From contig NC_079884.1 in NCBI RefSeq assembly GCF_029227915.1, positions 24,304,001 to 24,368,000 of the forward strand: 64,000 bases of DNA, written 5' to 3'. The notes below the pieces were generated by a model. The model was not told where the DNA came from and did not search any database. It saw only the letters and a program-made list of their open reading frames with translations. Shown here one piece after another: positions 34,307 through 46,040 of the stretch (positions are counted from its first letter, which is position 1; each line of letters begins with the position of its first letter). The position numbers and the translations under genes are program-made. This stretch comes from Hydractinia symbiolongicarpus. Lineage: Eukaryota > Cnidaria > Hydrozoa > Anthoathecata > Hydractiniidae.

Positions 34307-36060
34307 CTAGCCGGGAAACCCGGCGTCGAAACGCCGAGTTAAGCCACAAGTAATTGTTGTTGAACGCCCTGAGGAGCGCTTAATAAGAACCCCAAACTGT
34401 GCTACACGGTCAGGTGGAGCGCTTTAGTATGGGTATACAGTATTTCCTAAAACTGTGCTGCCTAGCGTTGGAAGGCCCAGTGGAGCGCCTAATGAGAACC
34501 GCAAACAATGTCACACATTTAGATGGAGCGCTTTAGGAGGTATGCAGTATGTCGTGAATCGAGTTAAGCCCACACAACATTATAGTGTTTCAGTTGTATT
34601 GTATTTTTGAAAATATAACTTTACTGCAACTTTAGCCATAAAAAAGCACAGTTTACAACCTGTTGTTATCCCATCATAGCAAAAAGAGTCGGTCAACCTT
34701 TTTTATTTTTTCGAAGAAAGTTCCCGTTGAAAGTTCAAAAGTGAATGTTACTTCAGGCTGAGTGCTTAGTGTACAGGTAAAACAATAGGTGTAATCACCT
34801 TTCCGCAATAAATTCTATTCCAACTTTGGTTAAACAGAAACAGAGGAAACAGCCGTTGTTAACATTGGACTGAGCGCTTAGTATAGGTAAACCGTGTCAA
34901 ATATTGGGAATAATACCCTTTTCAAAAAACTGCATCACAACTTCTGTTTACATAAAAACACAGGATGCACTCTGTTGTTAACACGGGAATAAGCGCTATA
35001 CAGGTAAACCGTGTTGTATATGTCGTTAACAACGGGCTAAACGCTTAGTACAGGTAAACGGTGTTGCACATATATGTAGACGTAATACCCTTTTCCAAAA
35101 AAACAGTCCGTTGTTATCATCGGGTTAAGTGCTTCGTACAGTTGAACAGAGTTGAACAGGCGTATAGGCGTAATACCCTTTTCCTAAAAATCTTTGTCGC
35201 AACTTCGGTTTAAATAACAACACAGGAAACAGCCCGTCGGTACCCCATTCAGCTAAAAAATCCTTCAGCAATTTTATTTTTGGGAATACGCTTTTATGAC
35301 AATAAAAAAGGTGTAGCTACGAAACTGCATTTTCTTTAGGCGTAAGAAAGATTTGAAAATTTTGTTGTAGCTATAGCTAGCTAGCTAACTGTATTTATTT
35401 GGCTACTTTCACTTTTAGCAAGAGGTAACTAAACAGCTATCTAGAAAGCCCCCACTTGCAACTTAGTAAAATCACATTGGTTAAAATAAAGCAAATAGAA
35501 GTAATACTGGCTAAGATAAAAAGTTGTTGTATCAAACTGAATGAAAAGGCTAGTTAGCTAGCTTACTTAAAATTTATATATACGTTCGTAGACAGATTCT
35601 TAAAATTGGTAAGTTCAAGATTTGTATGTGGCTAAAAAACGTAACAATATATTTACCTTAACATGTAAAAACATATAAAAAACAAAAATAAACAGCTTTC
35701 AAAGGACAAAAACAGACTTACCAACTTCACTTCAACGCCACAGCTTTCAAAATAAATGATCGTATGTCTTTTTCATATTCCTTCGACCCGTAAAAATCGG
35801 GTTCTGCAGGATTTTGCCGGGATTTTCCGAAAAAGCTGTGCGCAACCATTTTCAACAGACAGAATAAAGAGACTATTCATTAGCCCGTGGAAAAATCCAC
35901 GGGTTCGCCCGTCGCGTTCGCTCGTCCTTTAAATTCCCGTCGCAACAAACTCGATAAAAATATATCGCTTTTGATATTCGTGCGCATTTTAAAAAATTCG
36001 TGTTTTCGTTACAGGACGCCGCTTTCGCGGACACACAGACAGACGGCTATTATTAAAGAG
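34307..36060 (+). repeat. Composite non-autonomous repeat with hairpin start and internal degenerate tandem units
   Basis: Starts with two adjacent hairpins (ccgggaaacccgg and cggcgtcgaaacgccg). From 34365 to 35245 it holds degenerate 110-120 bp tandem units marked by gcgctt-ag and acaggtaaac-gtgtt. The 35365-36060 part matches 43790-44000 and 45100-45435 in order. No coding capacity. Probably a transposon derivative of unknown class. Confidence 0.6.
35884..36060 (+). repeat. Conserved 177-bp hairpin module
   Basis: Begins with the palindrome cccgtggaaaaatccacggg and ends gacagacggctattatta. The same module lies inverted at 50505-50675 with the palindrome conserved, and in diverged form at 45280-45435. 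It may be an independent element nested in the larger repeat. Confidence 0.75.
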
Positions 36061-38032
36061 ATGCAGTATATATTAAGGAAAGGAGTATATACGGTATAAC
36101 TCGCTGTTCCTTTCTACACTGACTCTACGAAAAGTGATAAAAAAGTAATGTTAATAATGAATAAAATCATTTTTGTTTGAGGTACCAATTAAAAAATATC
36201 GTATCTATTTTTCATTTAATAGAACTTCTGTAATACAAGCAGAACAATCGTGGACAAAATTAAGTAAATACACAGCTAGTAAATAATATACGTGTTTCTT
36301 ATATCTAGTATATACAACAACTGCGTATCTAACACATGTGTACTTCATGATATTCGTCTTGACCAAGTTGTACATCATACTGAATTGTATGAACAAGGTC
36401 GCTCCATACAAGAAATATTGTAAAAATGTGTCAAGTATTTAGTTCTCTGCATTTATTTTGGGCACACGTGGACAGCACTTAACATTTGCTAGAAGCATTC
36501 TCCAGCACGCCCACACAACAAAAAAATTAACGTCCTGAGAATCAGGAAAAAACTGCGCTGACGTTATCAATATTTTGCACACTCCAAACGTACGGATTTC
36601 TAAGATCTATGCTCATTCTGAACATTGGCAGGTAAATTTTCACAAGTTAAAAATAGAATAGCTTACTGATTACTTGTAGCAGCAAACTTAGAAATTTGCT
36701 GTCCTGTTTCAATATAAAATATTATGACAAAATCTCATGACTGTAGCTAGTTAATATTGTGGTACTACAGTTTACAAAATACATCTGCAGTGAGGGCTTC
36801 TATATCATTAAATCGTTTGTGTAGAGTATGTACAAATGCTTTACATTGAAACAATCAAATAGGATCGAAAAACGGTGAAAATCTTTATCGGACTTTCATT
36901 CCAAAAACAATCTCTTATATCCTTAAATATTATGTTAACAAAATATAACGGATATGAGGGGATTTGGTATGCTTATTGATATAAGCTCTTATTTTGCTTT
37001 TAAATCAACTTCTGCTGAAACGAATTTCAAAGTTATTTGAGCTAGCTAGATAACTAGCCACCTAGCTATGTTGTTTTAAAGTTTTATAAGACACAAGATT
37101 CAACAATGCAACAATGTCAATGCAACAATGGTTATTTTTTTAGAAAAACTTCGAACTTTCTTAAAACTGGTAAAAAAAGTATATTGTAATCGTGCTGTCT
37201 TTGCTTCCAAGTTGCAGTTTTTTTACTGCCAGGAGACTTTGAGTTGAATACTAAAACATAGTTTGAATACTAAAACATATGAGTTATGATCTGAAGATGC
37301 TCTGACAAAGATCAGGGAGAAAATTTATCAAACTTAATTTGTTATTTATTGCCTTAAACCCAAGAAATATTTGCTAATTAACTAAAACATAGTTTCTTTG
37401 ATGAGGTAATAACAAAAAAAATAACAAATTCATCTCACAAACGTAATTAAAGTGATTCGTACAGCTTTTTTAATAGGTATAATTTCCTTTACATTGATCT
37501 TTTAGGAAATTACTTTCACACGTCGTTTTTTAGAACGCTTGGAAAGTAACTCAAAGAAAGTTGAGCTTACAGCAGGATCTAATAATGTTAAATCTTCTAT
37601 TTTTTCGTTGTTCTATTCAAACAAATTGAATTTATGGGAAATTGTTGTTCTACGAATATTACACACTCTAACAAAAGGTGCCCGAGGTGTATTAAAAACT
37701 CAGTAAGTCATATAGATAGAGTAGTAATTACCAAAAGTGGTAGCATTTATTGGTTAGTAGTTTTCATTAGGTGCTGTGCGTCCAGTAATTTTATTTCGTT
37801 CTTTACAAAATTTGTGACATATGTCTTGTAGGTACTAAAGAATGAAGTTAGTTATAATTTAAAGTTTAGTTTTTTAGTTTTCGCAAAATAATTTTGAGAA
37901 ATATCCTTTTACGTTTTTAATATCCAACATTAACAGGCTACTTTCAACCAAGGAGAATTAAATCAATAACTATCTTTTCTTTTATAGGCCATTGTGTATT
38001 AACTATCAATTCACCTTTATAAATACAATAAA
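36061..38032. other. Intergenic
   Basis: AT-rich, no gene established. One small frame at 37634 (MGNCCS start, followed by a GTAAGT donor-like site at 37702) could be a first exon of a myristoylated protein but is unsupported. Confidence 0.35.
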
Positions 38033-38915
38033 TTATATGGACCTTGTTATATAATCCCGTTTTAATGAACAAAAAGTCATTTCGGCGTCCTTTGACAACT
38101 TCTTTCGAATTCTTCTATTTAAAAACACATAGATCGATACATCTGACATAAATCCAACAGTATAGAAGATAGTACAAGCTCTCCCTAACCAATTTGGATA
38201 AGCATTAAATATCTTGATGTACAAAAAGTGTGTTATATCTGGAATATATACACACAATGCAAATGTCAAAATTATAACACAAGGTGCTAAAAATCTTTGC
38301 TTCTTTGTGGTGTTTGTGTTGACATTATTTATGTTAGAATTTGAGGAATGGCGTTCAGGTCTGTTTTGATGATTTTTGAAACACTTTTGATATATGTACG
38401 TGTACACTATAAATGCGTTTAGAACCACGATTGTGTCCAGTACAGGATATATGTAAGAGTAACAGAAAGATAAATAATCCATATTGGTGGTGAATTTTAA
38501 GATTATGAAAACCATTACTAGTAATGCAGAAAATAACCATATTCCGGCTATGATCCAAAGTGTTCTTGATTTTGTAAAATACACTCCATATTTGACTTGA
38601 AAGTAAACAATAAAAAAATCGATCGAATGTTAGACATATCATCGTGAATAGATTTGCAATCCAAGCACCATAGTAATGAATAATTTGCAGAATATGAAAC
38701 CAATCCGCATCTTGTTGCGATGTGAAACTTGCACTTACTAACTCAATATTCATGTGCTCACCGCATAACAAAATCTCACTGATGCTCAAACTACGAAAGT
38801 AAAAAAGCTGTGTGTTGGAAAGAAGATTGGAGTACACTGAGATTGCATATAAACCAAATATATGAAATACAATAGCAGCAAGAAATAGGAACAATTGGAA
38901 TATTAAAAACGACAT
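38033..38915 (-). pseudogene. Rhodopsin-like GPCR with a single frameshift (pseudogene or sequencing error)
   Basis: Close paralogue of the 27.7-kb receptor. The first frame runs from ATG at 38915 (aligned with the paralogue's start) through TM1-TM3 to the LTFDRFF block. A run of seven T (coding strand) at about 38612-38618, where six are expected from the paralogue's codons, shifts the frame. The remaining TM4-TM7 (ending in NRRIRKKL) continue openly in the second frame to 38033. Everything else is intact, including TM7 SDVSIYVFLN. One extra base in a homopolymer is exactly the error long-read assemblies make, so this may be a functional gene. The 5' frame is also open upstream (to 39101) but without an ATG. 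Confidence 0.85.
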
Positions 38916-41065
38916 TGTGACAATTGTCTTTATTTTTGTCTTGCTTAGTTTCCACACCGAAAACTCTGATTCAAAATATCTAAAGTAAAAATGAGCAGTT
39001 AACACTGAAAGGGTTGTACTAAACAAGAGCAAATAAAGTTGGGTTATGAAATTATATTCAACTGTGATATTTAATCCTGCGACACCATCAAAGTTTACCA
39101 ATTCGTATTCTTCGTCAAACCATCACTTAACGACAAATTGATGATAAATTCATCATTTCTATTTAGCTACCTATTTTTAATCATGTATATACTATTATTT
39201 CTTTCAAAGCATGGTATCTTTTCCACAAATATGAAAAGATAAATGCTATATTTCAAAGCAGAATTAAATAACACGAATGACAGAAATAGAGATGTTCAAC
39301 ATACACGAAATTCGCTATCTGTGAAGCAAGTTATCCAGATAAAGTTAGAAGGATTAAAGTAATCATATCTATCAAAACCCCTCATACTTTAAAAGCTTCG
39401 CCAGTAATGGGTTGCTGCTTTATTTGCTTAGCTTCAGGTCATAAGGTCATTCACGGAATAATTAATTAATTTCTTTGTCATATTACAATGAAGTCACTCG
39501 ATGTTACACCTAACCATCAACGAAAAGGAATGTTTTAAGAGGAAACGAAACTTTGTCAGACCCTTTGAAATTACTAAAGATATTTTTATGTGTTTTGTGT
39601 AACATTGTGAAACAATGGCAAATAAAGACGTCGTTAACGTAACATGAATCAGAAGTATAACCTTAAACAAAAACGAGTGATTTGCTTTTTCTTGAAACGT
39701 AAAAACATCAGCTAGCCAGTATTCCACAGTTGGAAGGCTGCTTAAAAAGCTTATATATTTGAAAATGTGCACACCAAATAGACAGAGTTCCAAAATGCCG
39801 TACAACCTTTGCCCGGAGAGCTATTCTTGCCTATGATGCACTGCCCGCATGCGACATTTTGTTGGATGGCATGTGGAAGTTTAGAACGCTGTTTTCTCTT
39901 CTTACCTCCTTAGAACGCCAGGGATAGAGGTACAAAGGAAAATGACGGCCTGAAATAGGCAAACAAATCAGCAATAGGAAAATAGTTAATTTTTGCAATT
40001 TAATGACATGTTATATCGCTACAACGCGAAGGATAAGTTGATAGTAAACAATGTTGGTATATTTGTATATTTCTATGTCACGAACGAGCAGTTGCCAGTA
40101 GCTGAGCTAGCAAGGAAGCTGTATATTGCTAGCTATCATTTCCAGCTTTAATTTTAGGAAAGGAACAGTTTTTTACACAAGGAAGGTTATTTAGGTGACG
40201 TTTCAAGAAGCATATTGTAATAATATAGACACAGCCAGTCATCAAGTACATACCGCTTAAAGCGTTATTTATTTGTAATTTATAAAACAAATACAAATTT
40301 CACAAATAAGAAGAACATATAACATATGTATATACCATATACACTGTGACAACGTCAGGAGATTTCTACACTATGACAAAATCCACTTCGACACAAAAGT
40401 TTATCAAATTATAATTTACGATATCGTCAGCAACTTGTTGTTATTATACATTTTTAGAACCTTTTCAACCGTTTTCCTTTTTGTTCAGAGCTTAACGCTG
40501 ATTAAGACACGCATAGGGTCCAGTCATTTGAGCATTTACGAAGATATTGTGCGGTTAAGCCTTAAAAATTTGTTGCATTCGAACCGCGTGGATTGGTCAC
40601 ATTTTTTTTGGTTGACGAGGCTTACGGAAACAGGACTGGACTTTTTGCACATGCGGTAGTTGCAGTCTGTTATTTTCATCCTTTTTCAAACTAAAAGGCA
40701 TAAAAATGTCAATAAAATATTAATATGCCAACACCAAGAGGTAGTTCTTAGTTGCAATTATTAACGCAAATATATACCTTGTATATTGTTTAAGTAAGCA
40801 ATGTTAGGGATGAAAAATGATTGTTTCAAGTGTAGTTTTATTTTAATCGAATGATTAATATTTAACTCTAACCCTCATTATAGCTGCAAAACAGTACTTG
40901 GCATTAATAACTGTGTAGTCAAAAAATGTGACGGAAATATTTGTCAAAAGCATCGTCCTGAAAAATTACGGTCTTTCGTTTTAAGAAAACTGTTATCAAC
41001 TTTAGTGCTATAGTTTCTGCTACGGAAAGCAACACTTTCACTCCATCATCTGTATTCACCAACAC
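38916..41065. other. Intergenic
   Basis: No convincing gene. A frame at 40435-40659 follows a pyrimidine-rich acceptor-like tract but lacks an ATG and homology that I can recognise. Confidence 0.35.
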
Positions 41066-41169
41066 CAACCTCGTTTTCAGTGTTTTTTGCCTTTTTGATT
41101 ACGTGATAGTCATTGTTGGCCGCTCCGTAATAACAGCTTAAGGATCACACGACCCTGAGGACGAGGTTG
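41066..41169 (-). mobile_element. Diverged copy of the 97-bp MITE
   Basis: Ends CAACCTCG and CCCTGAGGACGAGGTTG. The interior (ggccgctccgtaataacagctta) is the inverted counterpart of the 15.46-kb element. The left TIR has several mismatches, and flanking 9-mers no longer match well, so it is older. Confidence 0.7.
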
Positions 41170-42559
41170 GGTCTACACCAGCAAGTGTAAACTCGTATAT
41201 TACGTTGCAATCAACCGGCAATGTATTACTTGCTTCTCGTTATTGTATTTGTTCTTCTAAGTAATTTTCTTAGGCAATCAAGGGGATTTAATTGAAGCTG
41301 TATTACTGAGGCATATGGGGTAAATATTTAGTTAGGCATTATAAACATTTTATATAAACTTACTATTCTTACTGCAATTTCATGTTTTAGAGCTTGTTAA
41401 TTATGTCATAGTTTCGCAGAATGAGCGAAACTTCTAAGCACTCTATCTTGAAAATTACAGATTTACTTCAAAGTCTGAAAAGAATCCTAAACAGAAAAAG
41501 AGAATCCCCAGCTCTTTCATATGAAACCAATTCTTTTTCGTGGCATGTAAGCTATCGGATTGTACTTTTTTGTCCAGCTAGCCTTCTCTCTGCAGCCTTT
41601 ATCCAATTGCTTATGAGAGGAAATATTTCAAACTTTTTAGTAGGTGAATGCTATGTTGTTTCCATCAACTGCTTGGGCAGTGTATTTGATCAATATTAAC
41701 CCGATTACATTAAGAATACCAGAGTTTATCCAAAGTGGATTGAAGAAGAAAAAAATTATTTGGACATATTCTCTGCGTTGGTCCTCGACGTCGTGCTTCG
41801 TTCTGCGTTCTTTTCTTCTACTCTCTTTTCCCTCTGCTACACTCACTTGAAACGTTACGAAGAAGGAATATAAGGACAGAAACTGATACAAGTTTATGTT
41901 TTGTGTTTTCTTTATTACCGTTATGGTCTGATATACTCATATTCATATACCGAATTAAAAAATCAGCTAAATTAAATTGTCCAAAAAAGAGAAAAATTCG
42001 GCAAAAATTTAACAAAAGCTGAAGTTGATAAATTTTAAAAAATTATATTTCGCGAAGATTAATCACCCAAGTCAAGATATTTCGCACAGGTTATTTTCGA
42101 TTATTTTTACGAATCTAATATTTACAAGCCTATATATTGAGATAAGGTAATCTTTAATAATTAAGCTTGCTCATATTACAGAGACGGGCAATTTTTTTTC
42201 AATTATAAAAAAAATGTATCAAAATTTACTGATAAAAGTTTCGCGAATTTAATGTTAGCGAAAAAGTTGTTTTTGCGAATTGACTTTCCAGACATTTACG
42301 CGCAGACATATTTTTGCGAAACTATTCAACTTAACGTAGTCACTTAGCGAAAATTCTGTTATCTTTTGTTAACTTTTTATACCAATAAGGTATAGTATGT
42401 GGCATTGAAACGCTAGTAGAGTTTTTGGTCCAATATATTGTTCAAAAAATAAGTTTCTGGTATCTTTAGCTGAAGTAAAAGCAATGTTATCGCAACTTAG
42501 CAGTAGCGAGTGGGCAAATTGTTGAACATTAACTTTTCTTTCCCATTAGGCGGCTCTGA

Positions 42560-43420
42560 AAGCAATACAATCTGTGAAATTGGACGCTCGTATCTCCTTT
42601 TGTGTTGATATTTGAACAAATACACTCCTCACTTGACCGTCGTCACTTGAGCAGACGCCTCTAACCATTGCCAGTCGCCATTAATTTCTTTGAAGAGGGT
42701 CGTCTTCAATGATAACCTGTACTCTATTTTCCACAAACAAGACTTCCTTGACTGATTTGTAATGTAACCTAATTCAACTTTGCTATCTATCTTTGCTTTC
42801 TTTCTTTAGCTGCGTAGCTACTTTGTTGATGTGTTGGCTGATGATGTTTTAGCGTGGCTCTTGCCTTGCCCACCACGAGACAGCGATGAGCTTGTTCTTG
42901 ATTATTTACCAATCGGAAATACAATAATTGTCTATGCCCACTTGTGGAAGCATCAGAGAAATGATGAATTAAAACATAGCTAACTTCACCAAAGCATTTC
43001 AGTACAATGCAACGTCGTATGGCTATGAAGTGCAACAGAGGTAAAGCATTCCTCCATTATTCTCCATATTGCTTGATCCGAATATTAATATTCCGAATAC
43101 TTATACAGGATATAACCACTTTAGTGTTGGGAACACTGTTATCAACGTGGGAAAATTGGTATGGGTTGACCAATAGCGGTGGTTAAGACACTTGCTAAAC
43201 ATGCCCGCACTGTTGACCGAACCACGGGCCTTGTGATTGCAAAGCGAAATCCATAACCGCAAGGCCACACGCCACAAAGGGAAGTAGAGGAAAAACCACC
43301 AGCAGCACAGAATTTTTTCACGTTCTCGAAAAGACGTAAAGTCGACGAAGCATTTGATAAAGGTTTCAACATATCGTCTAAGTAAAAAGTTTCTTCACTG
43401 TATGTGTTGACGTTGTCATG
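42560..43420 (-). mobile_element. Decayed BEL/Pao LTR-retrotransposon fragment
   Basis: Three pieces in correct order on the minus strand. First, reverse transcriptase around the active site: YLDDML (43369-43386) followed by ENVKKFCAAGGF, the Pao counterpart of the YVDD block and its downstream helix. Second, an RNase H-like piece at 42880-42970 (FSDASTSG ... LVVGKARATL). Third, a C-terminal integrase-associated segment (DUF5641-like) at 42600-42760 (VIIEDDPL, then W-R-L-A-M-V, DDGQVRSVFV). Frames are broken, large parts are missing and no LTR is visible. Dead copy. Confidence 0.7.
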
Positions 43421-44423
43421 AGCAATTATCCTTAAATCTTAATTGCAAGCACTTGGAGAATGCGTTCCATCAAAACAGGTACACACATCTAATATTCTTA
43501 CATTTTAGCGACAAGATTGCCTTCCCGTCACCATATAAAGCGTAGTATATCTCTTTGATTGTCTGATACTTGAACTTGACAGAAAAAAACACTTCATGAC
43601 TCCAGCTGTTGCAATTTGCTAATAGTCGAATCCCTACAATAAGCTAGAGGAGCCGTTAAGTATCTGAAAGTATAATAACAGTAAATTTGTGTGTCAAGAT
43701 ATAGTTATTCATCTTAATAACATCCAGTTGTTTCCGCAAGTAGTTACCGAATTGCATTTAACATAAGATTAAGAAAGATTATTTGAAAGTTTTGTTGCAA
43801 CAAACTGTATTTAGCTGCTTTCACTTTTAGCCATAGGCGGCGAACAGCTAGGTAGCCACAAACCCCATTTGCATCAGTGGGGGAAGGTAACAAGAAAATT
43901 AATAATGTTGACCAGAATAAAAAAACTCTTAATCCAAACTGAATAAAAACCTTTACAGAATACCAACAAGGACTTAGGATGCTCTCTGCGGTTGTAGCTA
44001 AAATTTGATTGACTTCCTTAAAGGAGAAGCGAACAGCCGTGTCACGGCTGCTGATTGAAAATTCATGATGCCAGAGATAATTTCAAAGACCAGATCCGCT
44101 GGTCTGGAGTATCCCTACAAAATCTTGACAATTATTTAGTTTTTGTGATATTTAGTTAGCATTAAATCAAGTGAAAATGGCTTTAAACAAAAAGCCTTGC
44201 AGCACAACAACACGTTATTATACGCACATTATACCCTGAACATATGTTCATAGTTTGTTACAAAATACCATTTTTTACTGTTATCCTTGAATGCTGAATA
44301 ATTTTACTGTTCAGTATTTTTACACATTTGCAAAACTGGTGGTTATTCCGCGGCCCGTCTCTTTTATGCTGCATCACGTGCGTCTTGCTACTTGCACAGC
44401 TAAGCTACCATTTTGCGTGACAG

Positions 44424-44511
44424 ACGGACGGACGGACGGACGGACGGACGGACGGACGGACGGACGGACGGACGGACGGACGGACGGACGGACGGACGGA
44501 CGGACGGACGG
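44424..44511 (+). repeat. (GACG)n tetranucleotide microsatellite
   Basis: About 22 near-perfect GACG repeats with gacaga at both borders. The border motif gacagac is part of the hairpin-module end, which suggests that the array grew from it. Confidence 0.95.
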
Positions 44512-44639
44512 ACAGACAGAACGAAAATATTTTTGTTTCTATTACTGAACTTAGTAAAGTAATTCATAGGAAAAGATAAAGAAAATAAAGATTAGTAAAC
44601 AAATCTACAACCACCATATTACACGTTCGATTTCTTGTT

Positions 44640-45098
44640 GGAAGTTTCCGGTCTGTGTATTTATCAAATTTGGCGCCATGTCATCACAACAAACTGGATG
44701 TATGTTGTGAAAATGTGAACCAAATTACGAGAAAAATATTATTATTGGCTGTGACAGATGTTTATAAAGTTCCAAGAAGTATTAGCAAAGGCTTTAAAAT
44801 GCTGGCACAGCGATTGTATGTAAAATATTCTTATTTAACTGGAGTTAAAGATCTTATTTTTAATGTTTATTTCTAAGTACATCTCAAAATTTCTTCTCTT
44901 TCCACCACACAGCCATAAAAGCTTTGTAAAAATGTTGGAAGGAATATGGATATTTATTATGATATATAGTTATTTGTGTGTCGTTATAGCAGTTATATTA
45001 TTAAATTTTGGGATTTAGACGTTCCTTAATTTTTGCTACCTCGCTTAAAATTTATTTTGTGGCTGCCACAACAAGGTTTTTCGCTTCTCCTTTATGAT
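44640..45098 (-). repeat. Dispersed repeat family A, copy 2 (inverted)
   Basis: Read on the minus strand it begins aaaggagaagcg, then 'gtggcagccacaaa', 'ataactatatat' and 'ttatggctgtgtgg', and ends 'gacatggcgccaaatttgat' and 'cagaccggaaac', the same order as 23835-24375. Confidence 0.7.
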
Positions 45099-45824
45099 TT
45101 ATACATGGCGAGAAAACGTGATGATATCCTTATTTAAACATGTGAAAACATAAAAACAGCAAATATCAAACTAAAAAGCCTTTAGAAGAAAAGAAGGTCA
45201 ACAAAAAGAGACGTCACCTAAACGTCACAGATTTCAAAATTGCTGTCGTCACACTGGTCATGATTGTTCGCATGCGTGTATACATCCCTGAAAAATTCAT
45301 GGGAATTCTTCCGTCGCAGTAAGTGGATAGAGTATATCGCATTCGTTATTTGTAGTTTACAGATTTCGTGTGTGGTTTAGCATGACTCGGCTTTAGCCAA
45401 TAGACAGACAACGGCTATCGTTACAGAGACTATTTCTTAAACTTGAATTAAATATACTTAAGTTTATTACACCAAGCATGAAGAATACCTTCAACTGTTC
45501 ACAAAATTTTTAATCTAAAGCCTCTTTTCTTAAAGGAGTGGTCCCGCGAAAATTCAATATAATAACTTTACCTTATTTTATTGAAAATGTTTTATTTATC
45601 ACTGTTCAGCACTCGGTTGTACTACAAATTCTAGCAAAAAATGATGAAAAATATCAGTTTTTTCAAACTTCCAAAAGACGCAAAGATAAAAAAAATGTGA
45701 ATTTCAAAGATAAAACGAGAAAACATGCCTAAAGAAGAAAACATCCACGTGTGTCATTTTCATTTTGATAGTAACTGCTTCAAAAGAGATCTCAAAGTTT
45801 TTATTATATAAAATATAATGAATA

Positions 45825-46040
45825 GATCACTTAAAAGGTCAAGCACAAAAAGTTACTTTTCAACTGTATAAACAACCTCTTTATGAATGATACGTTTTTT
45901 CGATAAATTCGCTACCTTTGTATGGCTATTATACAAAACGAAGTATTTTCTTATTCTGCTGATTAAATGAACTACGGTCTGTAAAATATATTAAGTATAA
46001 GTAAATTGAAAGTTTGTTTTGACGAGGAAACGAGGTATAC
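45825..46040 (+). repeat. Dispersed repeat family B, copy 3 (partial)
   Basis: Shares 'gatcactta-aaaggtcaag', 'gaactacggtctgtaaaata' and 'tttgttttgacgagg' with the 24.7-kb copy; truncated on the right. Confidence 0.55.

Larger units (their letters stand above)
43790..45435 (+). repeat. Second copy of the composite repeat, interrupted
   Basis: 43790-44000 matches 35365-35560 ('tgtattta-ttgctttcactttta', 'gaacagcta-gtag', 'caaactgaat-aaaa'). 45100-45435 matches 35600-36060, ending in a diverged hairpin module. Between them sits an inverted family A repeat and a microsatellite, so this copy was invaded after insertion. Confidence 0.55.

Noticed and set aside
40435-40659. Frame after a pyrimidine-rich acceptor-like tract
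   Set aside because: No ATG, no donor partner exon and no similarity that I recognise.
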